NCBI GenBank assembly: GCA_946414315.1
Contig: CAMKNZ010000001.1
Span: 124,001-188,000, forward strand
DNA from: an uncultured Clostridia bacterium
Lineage (GTDB): Bacteria > Bacillota > Clostridia > Christensenellales > Aristaeellaceae
Direction: 5' to 3'
Length of the DNA stretch: 64,000 bases
Shown: one piece after another, positions 18,977 to 27,470 of the stretch
How the letters are laid out: each line of letters opens with the position of its first letter
Numbering within the stretch: position 1 is the first letter of the stretch
The notes under the pieces: model-generated
The model's database searches: none
Told to the model about the DNA's origin: nothing
What the model saw: the letters and a program-made list of their open reading frames with translations, nothing else
Program-made: the position numbers and the translations under genes

Positions 18977-20467
18977 TTATTTGTTGAGTTCGTTCAGGCT
19001 CGCGACGATCTCGTTGGACATTTCCAGGCCGCCTTCGTTCTCAAACTTGGCAAAACCTTCCTCAACAGAGAGGTTACCCAGTGCGATGTCAGCGATAATC
19101 TCGCCCTTCAGGGTGGTCAGCTCGCCGTTCAGTTCGCTCAGCGTGGGAGTTGCCGGGACAATCGCGGCCAGACGGCTGTTTTCATTAAACAGTTCAGCGG
19201 CGGCTTTTGCTTCCGGCTTTACGCTGTCTTCCTTGGGATCATAGTAACCGTCTGCGAAAGATGCCAGGCTCAGCATGGGATCAATATGGTTCTTGGTATA
19301 CAGGGTGCCTTCTTTTTCCAGGTTCTCCAGCATATGGAACTGACCGTCTTCATAGGTCTTTTCTTTTTCAGTACCGGCCAGTACGGTACCGGCGCTCTTG
19401 GACCAGTGTACGCCTTCCACACCATAGGTCCACAGCATCTGGCAATCTCCGCCATCAAGCATAGTATCGATAAAGGCATCGAAAACCTTCTGAGGATCGG
19501 AGCACTTGGAAGTGATACACCATACCGGAGGTACGCGGTCGTAGTATGCCGGCAGGCCTTCCAGGGGTTTCAGGGCGATCAGTTCGCCGTCCTTGCCGTT
19601 GGCTTCCAGATTGGTCTTCAGGTTAGTTGCCCAGGTACCCGCCCAATAGGTGAACACGCCGAACTTGTCGTCATAGAATTTGTTGCGGGCGTCCGCAGTG
19701 GTATTGGTCAGGGTTTCCTTGTCAATCAGGCCGTCCTTCACGGCATCCTGAATCCGCTGCATAGCAGCTTTCATGTTATCCTGCGTGAAACCGTCCACCC
19801 AGCTGCCATCTTCCTGCTGGATAAAATAGGGATATGCATCCTGATAGAATTCAGGCAGATAATTGACAAAGGGCGCTTCATTCCCGACAAAGCCGGCCGC
19901 TGCCACTGCATAGGTACCGTACTTGGCGGTGAAAGCTTTCAGCATCTCAATGTAAGCATCGTAGGTAGTGGGGGCTTCAGTGATACCGCAGTCATCCATC
20001 CAGGCTTTCTTCACATAGGTCACACAGCCGTTGCCGCGATAGGGAGCAAACCCGTAAAGTTTTCCGTCAATCTTCAGGCCTTCGAAAACATTGTCGCCGT
20101 TAAAGCGTCCGCTGTTTTTGGTCTGGCTGTTTTCCCACGCCTCAGTCATATCCCACAGGGCGCCGTTTGCTGCGTAGTCAGCATAATAAGTGGAAGAAAG
20201 GATCAGTACATCCGGCCAGTCTCCGGAAGACATGCGCTGCTGCATAACATCATAATAAGCGCTGTGGTCCGGCTGGATGATCTCCAGGTCAAAACCGGGA
20301 TGCAGTTCTTCCCAGCGGGCTTCAAAAGCGTCCCGTCCGTTGTTCTGATCGACGACAGTCGTGTCAACCATCATCACAATCTTGAAAGTCTCCTCCGCGG
20401 AAGCGGAGATGACAACCATGCTCATGCACAGGGCAAGAGCCAGCATCAAGGCTACCAGTTTCTTCAT
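18977..20467 (-). CDS. Extracellular solute-binding protein, LplA-like (oligosaccharide)
   Basis: 496-residue family 1 type binding protein. It has a Sec signal peptide (MKKLVALMLALALCMSMVVISASAEE) with cleavage expected after ASA. The only Cys is preceded by Leu (LALC), which does not meet the lipobox rule, so it may not be lipid-anchored. The mature part begins FKIVMMVDTTVVDQNNGRDAFEARWEELHPGFDLEIIQPDHSAYYDVMQQRMSSGDWPDVLIL, the usual start of large clostridial oligosaccharide-binding proteins. First gene of the importer operon, behind a good promoter and a palindromic operator. Substrate inferred as oligogalacturonide or rhamnogalacturonan fragment. Confidence 0.9.
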   Translation of the reverse strand: MKKLVALMLALALCMSMVVISASAEETFKIVMMVDTTVVDQNNGRDAFEARWEELHPGFDLEIIQPDHSAYYDVMQQRMSSGDWPDVLILSSTYYADYAANGALWDMTEAWENSQTKNSGRFNGDNVFEGLKIDGKLYGFAPYRGNGCVTYVKKAWMDDCGITEAPTTYDAYIEMLKAFTAKYGTYAVAAAGFVGNEAPFVNYLPEFYQDAYPYFIQQEDGSWVDGFTQDNMKAAMQRIQDAVKDGLIDKETLTNTTADARNKFYDDKFGVFTYWAGTWATNLKTNLEANGKDGELIALKPLEGLPAYYDRVPPVWCITSKCSDPQKVFDAFIDTMLDGGDCQMLWTYGVEGVHWSKSAGTVLAGTEKEKTYEDGQFHMLENLEKEGTLYTKNHIDPMLSLASFADGYYDPKEDSVKPEAKAAAELFNENSRLAAIVPATPTLSELNGELTTLKGEIIADIALGNLSVEEGFAKFENEGGLEMSNEIVASLNELNK

Positions 20468-20500
20468 AGTCTTTTTCTCCTTTTTTTATTTTTGCTTTAT

Positions 20501-20518
20501 TTGAACCATCTGGTTCAA
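20501..20518 (-). promoter_or_regulatory. Palindromic operator upstream of the importer operon
   Basis: Perfect palindrome TTGAACCA-TC-TGGTTCAA, placed about 12 bases downstream of the -10 element, so a bound protein would block transcription. Size and symmetry fit a dimeric repressor of GntR or LacI type; no such gene lies in the window. Confidence 0.72.
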
Positions 20519-20529
20519 TTTCTGCCATT

Positions 20530-20559
20530 ATTATACATGCAGTTGTACAGGAAAGTAAA
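20530..20559 (-). promoter_or_regulatory. Promoter of the oligosaccharide importer operon
   Basis: Minus strand TTTACT - 18 bases - TATAAT (perfect -10), followed by the palindromic operator. Confidence 0.72.
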
Positions 20560-20578
20560 TACCTGAAATCGGCCACTA

Positions 20579-20596
20579 TATGGACAAAACGGATAT
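20579..20596. promoter_or_regulatory. Shared 18-nt motif, copy 1 (importer promoter region)
   Basis: TATGGACAAAACGGATAT, identical over 18 bases to the copy at 31365-31382. It lies about 60 bases upstream of the expected transcription start of the importer operon. Confidence 0.55.
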
Positions 20597-20617
20597 TTCA
20601 CGATATCCTGCATCCGG

Positions 20618-21415
20618 TCAGGGCTGTTTTCCGATATAAGCCAGAATGCCGCCATCCACATAGAGAATATGGCCATTTACGAAATTACTGGCATCGGAAG
20701 CCAGGAAGACTGCCGGGCCCTGCAGATCTTCAGGGGTACCCCAGCGGGCAGCAGGCGTCTTGGCAATAATAAACTGGTCAAAAGGATGCCGGCTGCCATC
20801 CGGCTGCTTCTCCCGCAGCGGCGCGGTCTGGGGTGTGGCGATATAACCCGGCCCGATCCCGTTGCACTGAATGTTGTGTTCGCCGTACTCAGAGCAGATG
20901 TTGCGAGTCAGCATTTTCAGACCGCCCTTCGCTGCGGCATAGGCGGATACGGTTTCCCGTCCCAGCTCACTCATCATGCTGCAGATATTGATGATCTTGC
21001 CATGTCCCTTCCGGATCATGGACGGAATCACTGCTTTGGCGCAGATGAACGGTGCGTTCAGGTCCACGTCAATTACCTTGCGAAACTCTGCCGCGCTCAT
21101 TTCGATCATCGGAATCCGGCGGATAATGCCGGCATTGTTCACCAGAATATCGATCACGCCGACTTCCGTTTCGATCTGCTTTACCAGAGCCTGCACTGCT
21201 TCCTCATTTGTTACATCGCAGACATAGCCTTTTGCATCAATGCCTTTGTCTGTATAGGCCTTGAGGCCTTTATCCACCAGTTCCTGGTTAATATCGTTAA
21301 ACACAATTGTCGCGCCGGCAGCAGCGTAGGCTTCCGCAATTGCGAATCCAATCCCGTAGCTCGCGCCTGTAATCCATGCGATTTTTCCTTTCAGACTGAA
21401 AGCATTCATATTCAT
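20618..21415 (-). CDS. kduD: 2-dehydro-3-deoxy-D-gluconate 5-dehydrogenase
   Basis: Short-chain dehydrogenase that reduces 2,5-diketo-3-deoxygluconate (DKII) to KDG with NADH, the step after KduI. Cofactor motif TGASYGIG (residues 17-23), NNAG (93-96), and the catalytic Tyr159/Lys163 in SAYAAAKGGL are intact; 265 residues is the usual size. SDR motifs alone do not fix the substrate; the assignment comes from adjacency to kduI and GH28 and from the ending HILYVDGGILAYIG, typical of KduD. The start is 18 bases after kduI with GGAGGAAA before it. Confidence 0.9.
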   Translation of the reverse strand: MNMNAFSLKGKIAWITGASYGIGFAIAEAYAAAGATIVFNDINQELVDKGLKAYTDKGIDAKGYVCDVTNEEAVQALVKQIETEVGVIDILVNNAGIIRRIPMIEMSAAEFRKVIDVDLNAPFICAKAVIPSMIRKGHGKIINICSMMSELGRETVSAYAAAKGGLKMLTRNICSEYGEHNIQCNGIGPGYIATPQTAPLREKQPDGSRHPFDQFIIAKTPAARWGTPEDLQGPAVFLASDASNFVNGHILYVDGGILAYIGKQP

Positions 21416-21433
21416 TCCTGTTTCCTCCTTGTT

Positions 21434-22276
21434 TTATCTCAGTTCCGCAGTCGGAATATTGTCCATATCATCAAAAGCCTGATTCTCTCCGCCCATTGCC
21501 CAAATGAACGTGTAATTGCTCGTCCCGGCGCCGGCATGGATCGACCAGGACGGCGAAATGACCGCCTGTTCATTTTGCATGACGATATGGCGGGTTTCCT
21601 GACCTTCGCCCATCATGTGGAATACAACATTGTCCTGCGGCACTTCAAAATAGAAATATACTTCCATCCTGCGCTCATGGGTATGGGCCGGCATCGTATT
21701 CCAGACGCTGCCGGATTCCAGCACGGTCATTCCCATACTCAGCTGGCAGGTTTTCAGTACCGACGGATGAATAAACTGATTGATCACCCGTTTATTGCTG
21801 GTGGCTGCGTCGCCGCACGGCTTCTTCGCCGCATCTGCAATCCTGATCAGCCGGTTTTCGCAGCTGCAGTGCGCTGGTGCAGAAACAATATAGAATTTAG
21901 CAGGGTCAGCCCCGTCAATGCTCTCAAAATAAACTTCCTTCGCGCCTCGGGTCAGGTACAGGCAGTCCTTATAGTCCAACTCATACACTTCTCCGTCGAC
22001 CGTCACCTTTCCGGCGCCACCCACGTTGAACATGCCGCATTCCCGCCGTTCCAGGAAGTACTCCGTACCGAAATTGTGCCAGATATCGATTCCCTTGTCG
22101 ATGGAAACCTGCTCCTTTACCGGCATCACGCCCAGTGTTACCATCCGGTCCACATGGCTGTAAACCGCGGTCACCTGATCCGCTTCAAACAGCTTTTCAA
22201 TCAAAAACTCTTTCCGGATTTCCTCTGTGGTGTAGCGTTTAAAGTCTCTCTGGTTGCAGCTGTACCGAATATCCAT
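21434..22276 (-). CDS. kduI: 5-dehydro-4-deoxy-D-glucuronate isomerase
   Basis: Isomerises 4-deoxy-L-threo-5-hexosulose uronate, the product of unsaturated-uronyl hydrolases, to DKII. 280 residues, cupin fold; starts MDIRYSCNQRDFKRYTTEEIRKEFLIEKLF as in KduI proteins. The zinc site is recognisable: His-x-His-x4-Glu in PAHTHERRMEVY, and a further His in SWSIHAGAGTSNYTFIWAMGGEN. Cytoplasmic. It follows the GH28 gene by 18 bases and is followed directly by kduD, an order widespread in pectin degraders. Confidence 0.96.
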   Translation of the reverse strand: MDIRYSCNQRDFKRYTTEEIRKEFLIEKLFEADQVTAVYSHVDRMVTLGVMPVKEQVSIDKGIDIWHNFGTEYFLERRECGMFNVGGAGKVTVDGEVYELDYKDCLYLTRGAKEVYFESIDGADPAKFYIVSAPAHCSCENRLIRIADAAKKPCGDAATSNKRVINQFIHPSVLKTCQLSMGMTVLESGSVWNTMPAHTHERRMEVYFYFEVPQDNVVFHMMGEGQETRHIVMQNEQAVISPSWSIHAGAGTSNYTFIWAMGGENQAFDDMDNIPTAELR

Positions 22277-22294
22277 CTGTATTCCCTCTTTCCC

Positions 22295-23845
22295 TTATTG
22301 TTCTGCAATCTCTTCAACATTGAACGTCTCAAGGCGTTCTCCCTGTATCCCGTCCATGCGCACATGATCCAGCGTGAGCCTCCGGATGAACTTGGCGATG
22401 ATTCCGCGTCGGCAACACTCTTCCACTCCCAGCGCCATAGCTGGGATCATGGGTTTTGCCTCCGGGTCAAAATCAAACCGGCAGTCCCGCAGGATCAGAT
22501 GCTCCATGGGCTTCTCCGGCAGGCCCATGGCATAGGCCGCACAGGCTTTGCACCCGGAAGCGGCAACCCGCTCAAAGATCACCTTTCCGATCTCTGGAGT
22601 GGTTTCATCCACCGGAAGCTTTTCCCGGCTTTGCACCCGTTCCGTTTTCCCATCTTTATCACAGAAATAGAAGCTGTTGACCACCAGGGGCATCTTTACC
22701 CCATCCATCCGAATATCTTCAAACCGGATTCCGTCAACCACACCGTCCCTGCCCCGGTCCCTCCGGGTCTTGATCCGCAGCGCGCGGTCATTTCCCTTCA
22801 TATAACAATGATGGGCGTAAACCTGTTTGACGCCGCCGGCCATCTCGCTGCCGACCGTCACGCCGCCATGGCCGTCCAGCAGTGCGCACCAGCCGATCTC
22901 CAGATTCTCACAAGCCCGTTTGTATTTTCTGCCCAGATCTATTTTCCCGCTTTTGATAGCGATACAGTCATCCCCCACGGAAATCTCCGCGCCGAGCAGC
23001 CTGACGTTCCTGCAACTCTCCGGATCAAAGCCGTCTGTATTCGGACTGTCCCAGGGCGCCTGGATCCGGATATCAATGAAATCCAGGTCCTCGCTGTAGG
23101 CAGGATGCAGATTCCAGCTCGGACTGTTCGTAAAGGTCAGTCCCTGGATCAGCATGCCTTTGCAGCGCTGGGTATACAGTAGGTTCCCACGGCTGGCAAT
23201 CCGGATCTCCTTGGGATTGACCCACCAGTCGCCTTCCTGTGCACGTCCGTCAACCACACCTTCACCGATGACTGCTGTATCCGTCAGATCGATACCATTC
23301 AAGGCCGCGGCAAACCCGTCTGTCGCACAGCCCTCAAACAGGCCGAGCAAAATCTCACCATTCGCATTGTCCGCTGGCGCCTCTCCCGGCAGAACCGGGA
23401 AGCGATTCCGGTCTGTCAGCAGCTTCAGCACCGCTCCGTCCGCGATTTCAAGCATCATATAGCTTTTCAGGAACAGCGGTCCGGTTACATATTCACCTGC
23501 GGGAATCAGAACCCTGCCGCCTTCCGGGCAGCAGAGGATCGCCGCCTGAAGCATGGCGGTATCTTCTGTTTCGCCGTCGCCTTTCGCGCCGAAACTTCTG
23601 ACATCCAGCGTACAGGTTTCCCGCTTTGTGCGGAATGTGAGCGTTTCTCTTCCATCCTGCTCTGTGCGGCTCTCCAGAATATAATCCGTATCCGGTTCCA
23701 GATCGAACAGGGAAGTGATCGACCGGTATTCCTCTCCGAGACGCTCCCCATCGAGAAACAACTCATGCTTTCTCCGGGCTTCATACAGTCCTTCCGGATC
23801 CAGCAGCACACTGCAGCTGCGAGATGTAACGCACAATATTTCCAT
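22295..23845 (-). CDS. GH28 polygalacturonase (exo-type), cytoplasmic
   Basis: Hydrolyses alpha-1,4 bonds of polygalacturonate by inversion. The beta-helix carries all four family motifs: NTDGFD (Asp271), GDDCIAIKSG (Asp292, Asp293), GHGGVTVGSE (His326) and RIKT (residues 357-360). Residues 1-80 look like a fibronectin type III-like module (LFDLEPDTDYILESRTEQDG), which is often found at the front of exo-polygalacturonases. There is no signal peptide, so it would act on imported oligomers. First gene of GH28-kduI-kduD. GGAGAC lies before the ATG. Confidence 0.93.
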   Translation of the reverse strand: MEILCVTSRSCSVLLDPEGLYEARRKHELFLDGERLGEEYRSITSLFDLEPDTDYILESRTEQDGRETLTFRTKRETCTLDVRSFGAKGDGETEDTAMLQAAILCCPEGGRVLIPAGEYVTGPLFLKSYMMLEIADGAVLKLLTDRNRFPVLPGEAPADNANGEILLGLFEGCATDGFAAALNGIDLTDTAVIGEGVVDGRAQEGDWWVNPKEIRIASRGNLLYTQRCKGMLIQGLTFTNSPSWNLHPAYSEDLDFIDIRIQAPWDSPNTDGFDPESCRNVRLLGAEISVGDDCIAIKSGKIDLGRKYKRACENLEIGWCALLDGHGGVTVGSEMAGGVKQVYAHHCYMKGNDRALRIKTRRDRGRDGVVDGIRFEDIRMDGVKMPLVVNSFYFCDKDGKTERVQSREKLPVDETTPEIGKVIFERVAASGCKACAAYAMGLPEKPMEHLILRDCRFDFDPEAKPMIPAMALGVEECCRRGIIAKFIRRLTLDHVRMDGIQGERLETFNVEEIAEQ

Positions 23846-23892
23846 ACCGGTCTCCTGTGATCTCTCCTGAGTTGTTCGGACAATTTCGCCAT

Positions 23893-23921
23893 ATTATACA
23901 GGATCAATTATATGCTTTCCA
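23893..23921 (-). promoter_or_regulatory. Putative GH28-kduID promoter
   Basis: Minus strand TGGAAA - 17 bases - TATAAT. A near-palindrome TTGTCCGAACAA (23872-23883) lies just downstream of the -10 and may be an operator. Confidence 0.5.
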
Positions 23922-23954
23922 TTACACTTCTTATCTTCGTTGACAGTATATATG

Positions 23955-23985
23955 AAAAGCCGGACAGGATTCAAGGCTTTCCGGC
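23955..23985 (-). terminator. Possible terminator after the sugar isomerase-like gene
   Basis: Minus strand GCCGGA - 15 bases - TCCGGC followed by TTTTC. The loop is long and the stem short, so it is a weak candidate. Confidence 0.4.
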
Positions 23986-24010
23986 CAATCTCTCCGTATC
24001 CGGCTATATC

Positions 24011-24028
24011 GTATCCGTTTTATCCATG
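24011..24028. promoter_or_regulatory. Shared 18-nt motif, copy 2 (upstream of GH28)
   Basis: GTATCCGTTTTATCCATG, the reverse orientation of the motif at 20579 and 31365, matching at 15 of 18 positions. A further CCGTATCCGG follows at 23994-24003. It sits right after the stop codon of the isomerase-like gene and about 165 bases upstream of GH28. Confidence 0.45.
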
Positions 24029-24859
24029 TCATTTCACTTGGCCTTCCAGCCAGCGGCGGGTCGCTTCCGCATTGTCCGGGGTCGTATTCTCCAGGGTCAT
24101 TGGCAGGTTCTTTCCGCACGCCAGTTTCAGCAGGCCTTCGTATCTCATATGTCCCTGCCCGCAGGGTACCGGTCTGGGTCTGGGCGCATCCGGCTGCGGA
24201 ACAAAATCTTTCATGTGCAGTACACACACTTGGTCCCCCAGTCTCCGGACCGCTTCACTGATCAGTGTGTCCGCTTGATCCGTATGGGCGGAATCGATCA
24301 GGTTCACCGCGTCCAGAATGATTCGCACCCGCTCACTCTTCAGGTCTTCCAGCATCCGCTCCGCCAGTACGGAATCATGGACGATATGGCTGCACACCGG
24401 TTCGACCGCCAGCGTCACACCCAGTTCTTCAGCTTCACGGGACACCGGCTTTACCCGGTCCAGGAATAGCCGATAATGCTCTTCCGTATGGCAGGCTGTC
24501 CCTTCCGGTCCCGCTGCCGGAGGCGTTTCTGTTCCGACGCAGCGTGCACCGATCCACGAGGCGAAGCGCAGATGTGCAAGATAGATCTCCCTGACCCGGA
24601 GCGCTTCTTCCTCATCCTGATGAGCCAGCTTCAGGTAACAGCCCAGCACAGCGCATTCCATCCCGGCCCGTTTCAGTTCTTCTTTTACCTCCGCGGCCAG
24701 CTCTTCTGTCAGCAGGTTTGGCGCGTCATCCATCCGGAAATCCGGCACAGCTTTACTCATGGCCAGCTGCACACAGCTGAATCCCTGTCCGGCGGCGCAG
24801 GCCAGCCGCTCCCACAGCGTGCCCGGCCGGGTGTCATGCAATCTGATTCCGATATTCAT
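24029..24859 (-). CDS. Sugar phosphate isomerase/epimerase family (xylose isomerase-like TIM barrel)
   Basis: 276-residue TIM-barrel protein of the AP-endonuclease 2/xylose isomerase-like family. Expected metal ligands are visible along the barrel strands: VAVEPV (written LAVEPVCSH) for Glu, IILDAVNLID for Asp, VCVLHMKDFVPQ for His/Asp, and PMTLENTTPD for Glu. It starts MNIGIRLHDTRPGTLWERLACAAGQGFSCVQLA. The family contains epimerases, isomerases and dehydratases of sugars and polyols, so the substrate cannot be read from the sequence; a uronate-related role follows only from position between uxaC and GH28. GGGAGGGCAGG precedes the ATG. No space for a promoter after the uxaC terminator, so it is probably expressed by read-through. 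Confidence 0.78.
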   Translation of the reverse strand: MNIGIRLHDTRPGTLWERLACAAGQGFSCVQLAMSKAVPDFRMDDAPNLLTEELAAEVKEELKRAGMECAVLGCYLKLAHQDEEEALRVREIYLAHLRFASWIGARCVGTETPPAAGPEGTACHTEEHYRLFLDRVKPVSREAEELGVTLAVEPVCSHIVHDSVLAERMLEDLKSERVRIILDAVNLIDSAHTDQADTLISEAVRRLGDQVCVLHMKDFVPQPDAPRPRPVPCGQGHMRYEGLLKLACGKNLPMTLENTTPDNAEATRRWLEGQVK

Positions 24860-24875
24860 TCCTGCCCTCCCGAAG

Positions 24876-24903
24876 TAAAAGGCACCGGAACTGTTCCGGT
24901 GCC
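24876..24903 (-). terminator. Terminator after uxaC
   Basis: GGCACCGGAAC-T-GTTCCGGTGCC, an 11-bp perfect inverted repeat, followed by TTTTA on the minus strand. The next gene starts 17 bases later, so it may work as a partial terminator. Confidence 0.82.
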
Positions 24904-24910
24904 CGGCTGA

Positions 24911-26326
24911 TCAGATCTTTTTCTCTTCAAACGCAAAATACCGTTTTGCGTTGCGGTAGCTGATATCCGCCACAATCTCCTTCAGCGTGTCAAAATCTTC
25001 CGGATAAAAGCCTTCTTCCACCCATTCGCCGAAGATCCGGCACAGGATGCGGCGGAAATACTCATGCCTCGGATAGCTCAGGAAGCTCCGGCTGTCGGTC
25101 AGCATTCCCACGAACCCCGCCAGGTAGCCCAAGGATGCCAGGCTCTTCAGCTGCTCGCTCATCCCGTCAAAGTGATCGTTGAACCACCAGGCCGATCCGT
25201 GCTGGATCCGGCCCACAGCCGTATCGTTCTGGAAGCAGCCCAGAATCGTGTCGATCGCGGCGTTGTCGTTGGTGTTCAGGCTGTAAAGGATCGTTTTCGG
25301 CAGATTTCCCGCTTCCTCCAGCGCGCCGAGGAATGCCGCAGTCTGGGCGCTGGGCGCATAATTATCCACACAGTCAAAGCCGGTATCCGGGCCCATCGCG
25401 CGGAACGTCACGGGATTGTTATCCCGGCGGCAGCCGTAGTGCAGCTGCATGACCCAGTCCCTGTCCCTGTATTCAGCCGCCATGGCGGTCATGAACGCAT
25501 ACTTGAACTTCGCTTCTTCTTCCGTGCCGGGAAGATTCCCCGCCATCCGATCCCGGAAAATGGTTTCGATCTCCTCTTCAGCAGCCGGGGCATACACGAC
25601 ATAGTTCAGCGCGTGGTCGCTCAGTTTGCAGCCGTGTGCGGCAAAGAAATCCAGCCGACTGTGCAGCGCTTTTTTCAATTCTTCAAAGCTGCCAATTTTC
25701 ATACCGGCGGCCTCTTCCAGCGAGACGATATATTCCGGATAAGTCGGTTTTTCCAGGTTCATCGCCTTGTCCGGGCGCCAGGCCGGCAGCACCGTCACCG
25801 GGAAGGTCCTGTCCGCCGCCAGCTTTTCATGCCATTTCAGGGTATCCGCGGGATCGTCCGTTGTGCAGATCGTATCCACGTTGCTCATCATGATCAGTCC
25901 GCGGGCGGAGTATCCCTCGCTCCGCAGCTTCGCATTGGCTGTATCCCAGACTTCCTTCGCGGTCTGCTTGTTGAGGATGCCCTCATAGCCGAAGAACCGG
26001 CGAAGCTCCAGATGGCTCCAGTGATGCAGCGGATTGCCGATCGCCTTTCCCAGCACTTCCGCGTATTTCTCGAATTTCTCCCAGTCATCCGCATCGCCGG
26101 TGATATACTTCTCCGGTACGCCGGCGGAGCGCATCAGCCGCCACTTGTAATGGTCCCCGCCCAGCCAGACCTGCGTGATATTGTCATACCGGATATCCTC
26201 CCAGATCTCCCGGGGGCTCAGGTGGCAGTGATAGTCGATGATCGGCTGATGTTCCGCCGCCTCATGGTAAAGCTTCCTCGCCGCTTCCGTGTTCAGCAGG
26301 AAATCCCTGTCCAGAAACTGTTTCAT
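24911..26326 (-). CDS. uxaC: Glucuronate/galacturonate isomerase
   Basis: Isomerises D-galacturonate to D-tagaturonate (and glucuronate to fructuronate), the first step of free uronate catabolism. Amidohydrolase-like TIM barrel with the metal site IDYHCHLSP near the N-terminus and LGGDHYKWRLMRSAGV, DWVMQLHYGCRRDNN and FRRILCRIFGEWVEEG typical of UxaC. The ORF track starts at 26371; ATG 26326 (MKQFLDRDFLLNTEAAR) has AGAAGGAGAAGGAC directly upstream and matches the usual N-terminus, giving 471 residues. Last gene of the uxaB-uxaA-eda-kdgK-uxaC block. Confidence 0.95.
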   Translation of the reverse strand: MKQFLDRDFLLNTEAARKLYHEAAEHQPIIDYHCHLSPREIWEDIRYDNITQVWLGGDHYKWRLMRSAGVPEKYITGDADDWEKFEKYAEVLGKAIGNPLHHWSHLELRRFFGYEGILNKQTAKEVWDTANAKLRSEGYSARGLIMMSNVDTICTTDDPADTLKWHEKLAADRTFPVTVLPAWRPDKAMNLEKPTYPEYIVSLEEAAGMKIGSFEELKKALHSRLDFFAAHGCKLSDHALNYVVYAPAAEEEIETIFRDRMAGNLPGTEEEAKFKYAFMTAMAAEYRDRDWVMQLHYGCRRDNNPVTFRAMGPDTGFDCVDNYAPSAQTAAFLGALEEAGNLPKTILYSLNTNDNAAIDTILGCFQNDTAVGRIQHGSAWWFNDHFDGMSEQLKSLASLGYLAGFVGMLTDSRSFLSYPRHEYFRRILCRIFGEWVEEGFYPEDFDTLKEIVADISYRNAKRYFAFEEKKI

Positions 26327-26367
26327 CGTCCTTCTCCTTCTCCGTTCGTCGCGTTGGGAATACCGGA

Positions 26368-27465
26368 TCACCGTTTGACCCGGGCGCTGCCGTTCTTCAT
26401 GATGGACTCCACTTCTTCCCTGCTGGCCATACTGGTGTCGCCGGGGGTGGTCATGGCCAGCGCGCCGTGGGCGGCGCCGTAGTTTACGGCCAGTTCGGGA
26501 TCGCCGGTGGTCATCAGGCCGTAGATGAGGCCCGAGGCGAAGGAATCGCCGCCGCCGACGCGGTCCAGGATTTCCAGTCCGTCATAGGCCTTGGACATGT
26601 ATACTTTCCCGTCCGCCCAGCAGATTGCTTTCCAGTCGTTCACCGTAGCAGTCTTCACAGTGCGCAGCGTGGTGGCGATGGCCTTGAAGTTGGGATACTG
26701 CTTCGCGGCTTCGGCGATCATCTTGTAATACCCGTCCAGGTTCAGTTCCTTCAGGTTCTCGTCGTTGCCTTCCACCTGCAGCCCCAGGCAGGCCGTAAAG
26801 TCTTCCTCGTTGCCGATCATCACGTCCACGTACTTCGCGACTTCCCGGTTGACCTCGCGGGCTTTCTCCAGGCCGCCGATCGCCGACCACATGGAAGGAC
26901 GGTAATTCAGGTCGTAGGAGACCAGGGTGCCGTATTTCTTCGCGGTCCTGCAGGCAGCAATCACCGTCTCGCAGCTCTGTTCGGACAGCGCGGCGTAAAT
27001 GCCGCCCGTATGCAGCCACCGGACGCCGAGCTCTCCGAAGAGATGATCGAAGTCAAAGTCGTCAGGGGTGGCTTTGGAGATGGCGGTGTTGGCACGGTCG
27101 GAGCAGCCCACGGCGCCCCGGATGCCAAAGCCGCGTTCCGTGAAATTCAGGCCGTTCCGGCAGACTCGGCCGATACCGTCCGTCTTTTTCCAGCAGATCA
27201 GGCTTGTGTCCACGCCGCCCTGCTCGATCAGGTCCTTCAGCAGTTTGCCGACCTCGTTGTCCGCGAAGGCGGTCAGCACGCCGGTCCTCAGACCGAAGCA
27301 CTTGTGCAGGCCCCGGACCACGTTGTATTCACCGCCACCTTCCCAGGCTTTGAACTCCCGGGCGGTGCGGATCCGGCCCTCGCCGGGGTCCAGGCGCAGC
27401 ATGATCTCTCCCAGGGATACCGCGTCATAGCGGCACGCTTCAGCGGATTTCAGATTCAGTTCCAT
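26368..27465 (-). CDS. kdgK: 2-dehydro-3-deoxygluconokinase (PfkB family)
   Basis: Phosphorylates KDG to KDPG. 365-residue ribokinase-family protein: early substrate motif SLGEIMLRLDPGEGRI, GGGEYNVVRGL, and the ATP/anion-hole signature DRVGGGDSFASGLIYGL with the catalytic Asp. PfkB members are hard to tell apart by sequence, but position between eda and uxaC supports KdgK. It starts five bases after the eda stop, so the two genes form one transcript. AGAAATGG precedes the coding region with GGGGGTAAGAGAA as ribosome binding site. Confidence 0.92.
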   Translation of the reverse strand: MELNLKSAEACRYDAVSLGEIMLRLDPGEGRIRTAREFKAWEGGGEYNVVRGLHKCFGLRTGVLTAFADNEVGKLLKDLIEQGGVDTSLICWKKTDGIGRVCRNGLNFTERGFGIRGAVGCSDRANTAISKATPDDFDFDHLFGELGVRWLHTGGIYAALSEQSCETVIAACRTAKKYGTLVSYDLNYRPSMWSAIGGLEKAREVNREVAKYVDVMIGNEEDFTACLGLQVEGNDENLKELNLDGYYKMIAEAAKQYPNFKAIATTLRTVKTATVNDWKAICWADGKVYMSKAYDGLEILDRVGGGDSFASGLIYGLMTTGDPELAVNYGAAHGALAMTTPGDTSMASREEVESIMKNGSARVKR

Positions 27466-27470
27466 TTCTC

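Noticed and set aside
18500-23182. Plus-strand ORFs of 688 and 837 codons across the importer, kduD, kduI and GH28
   Set aside because: Antisense shadows; each crosses promoter and intergenic regions of well-supported minus-strand genes.
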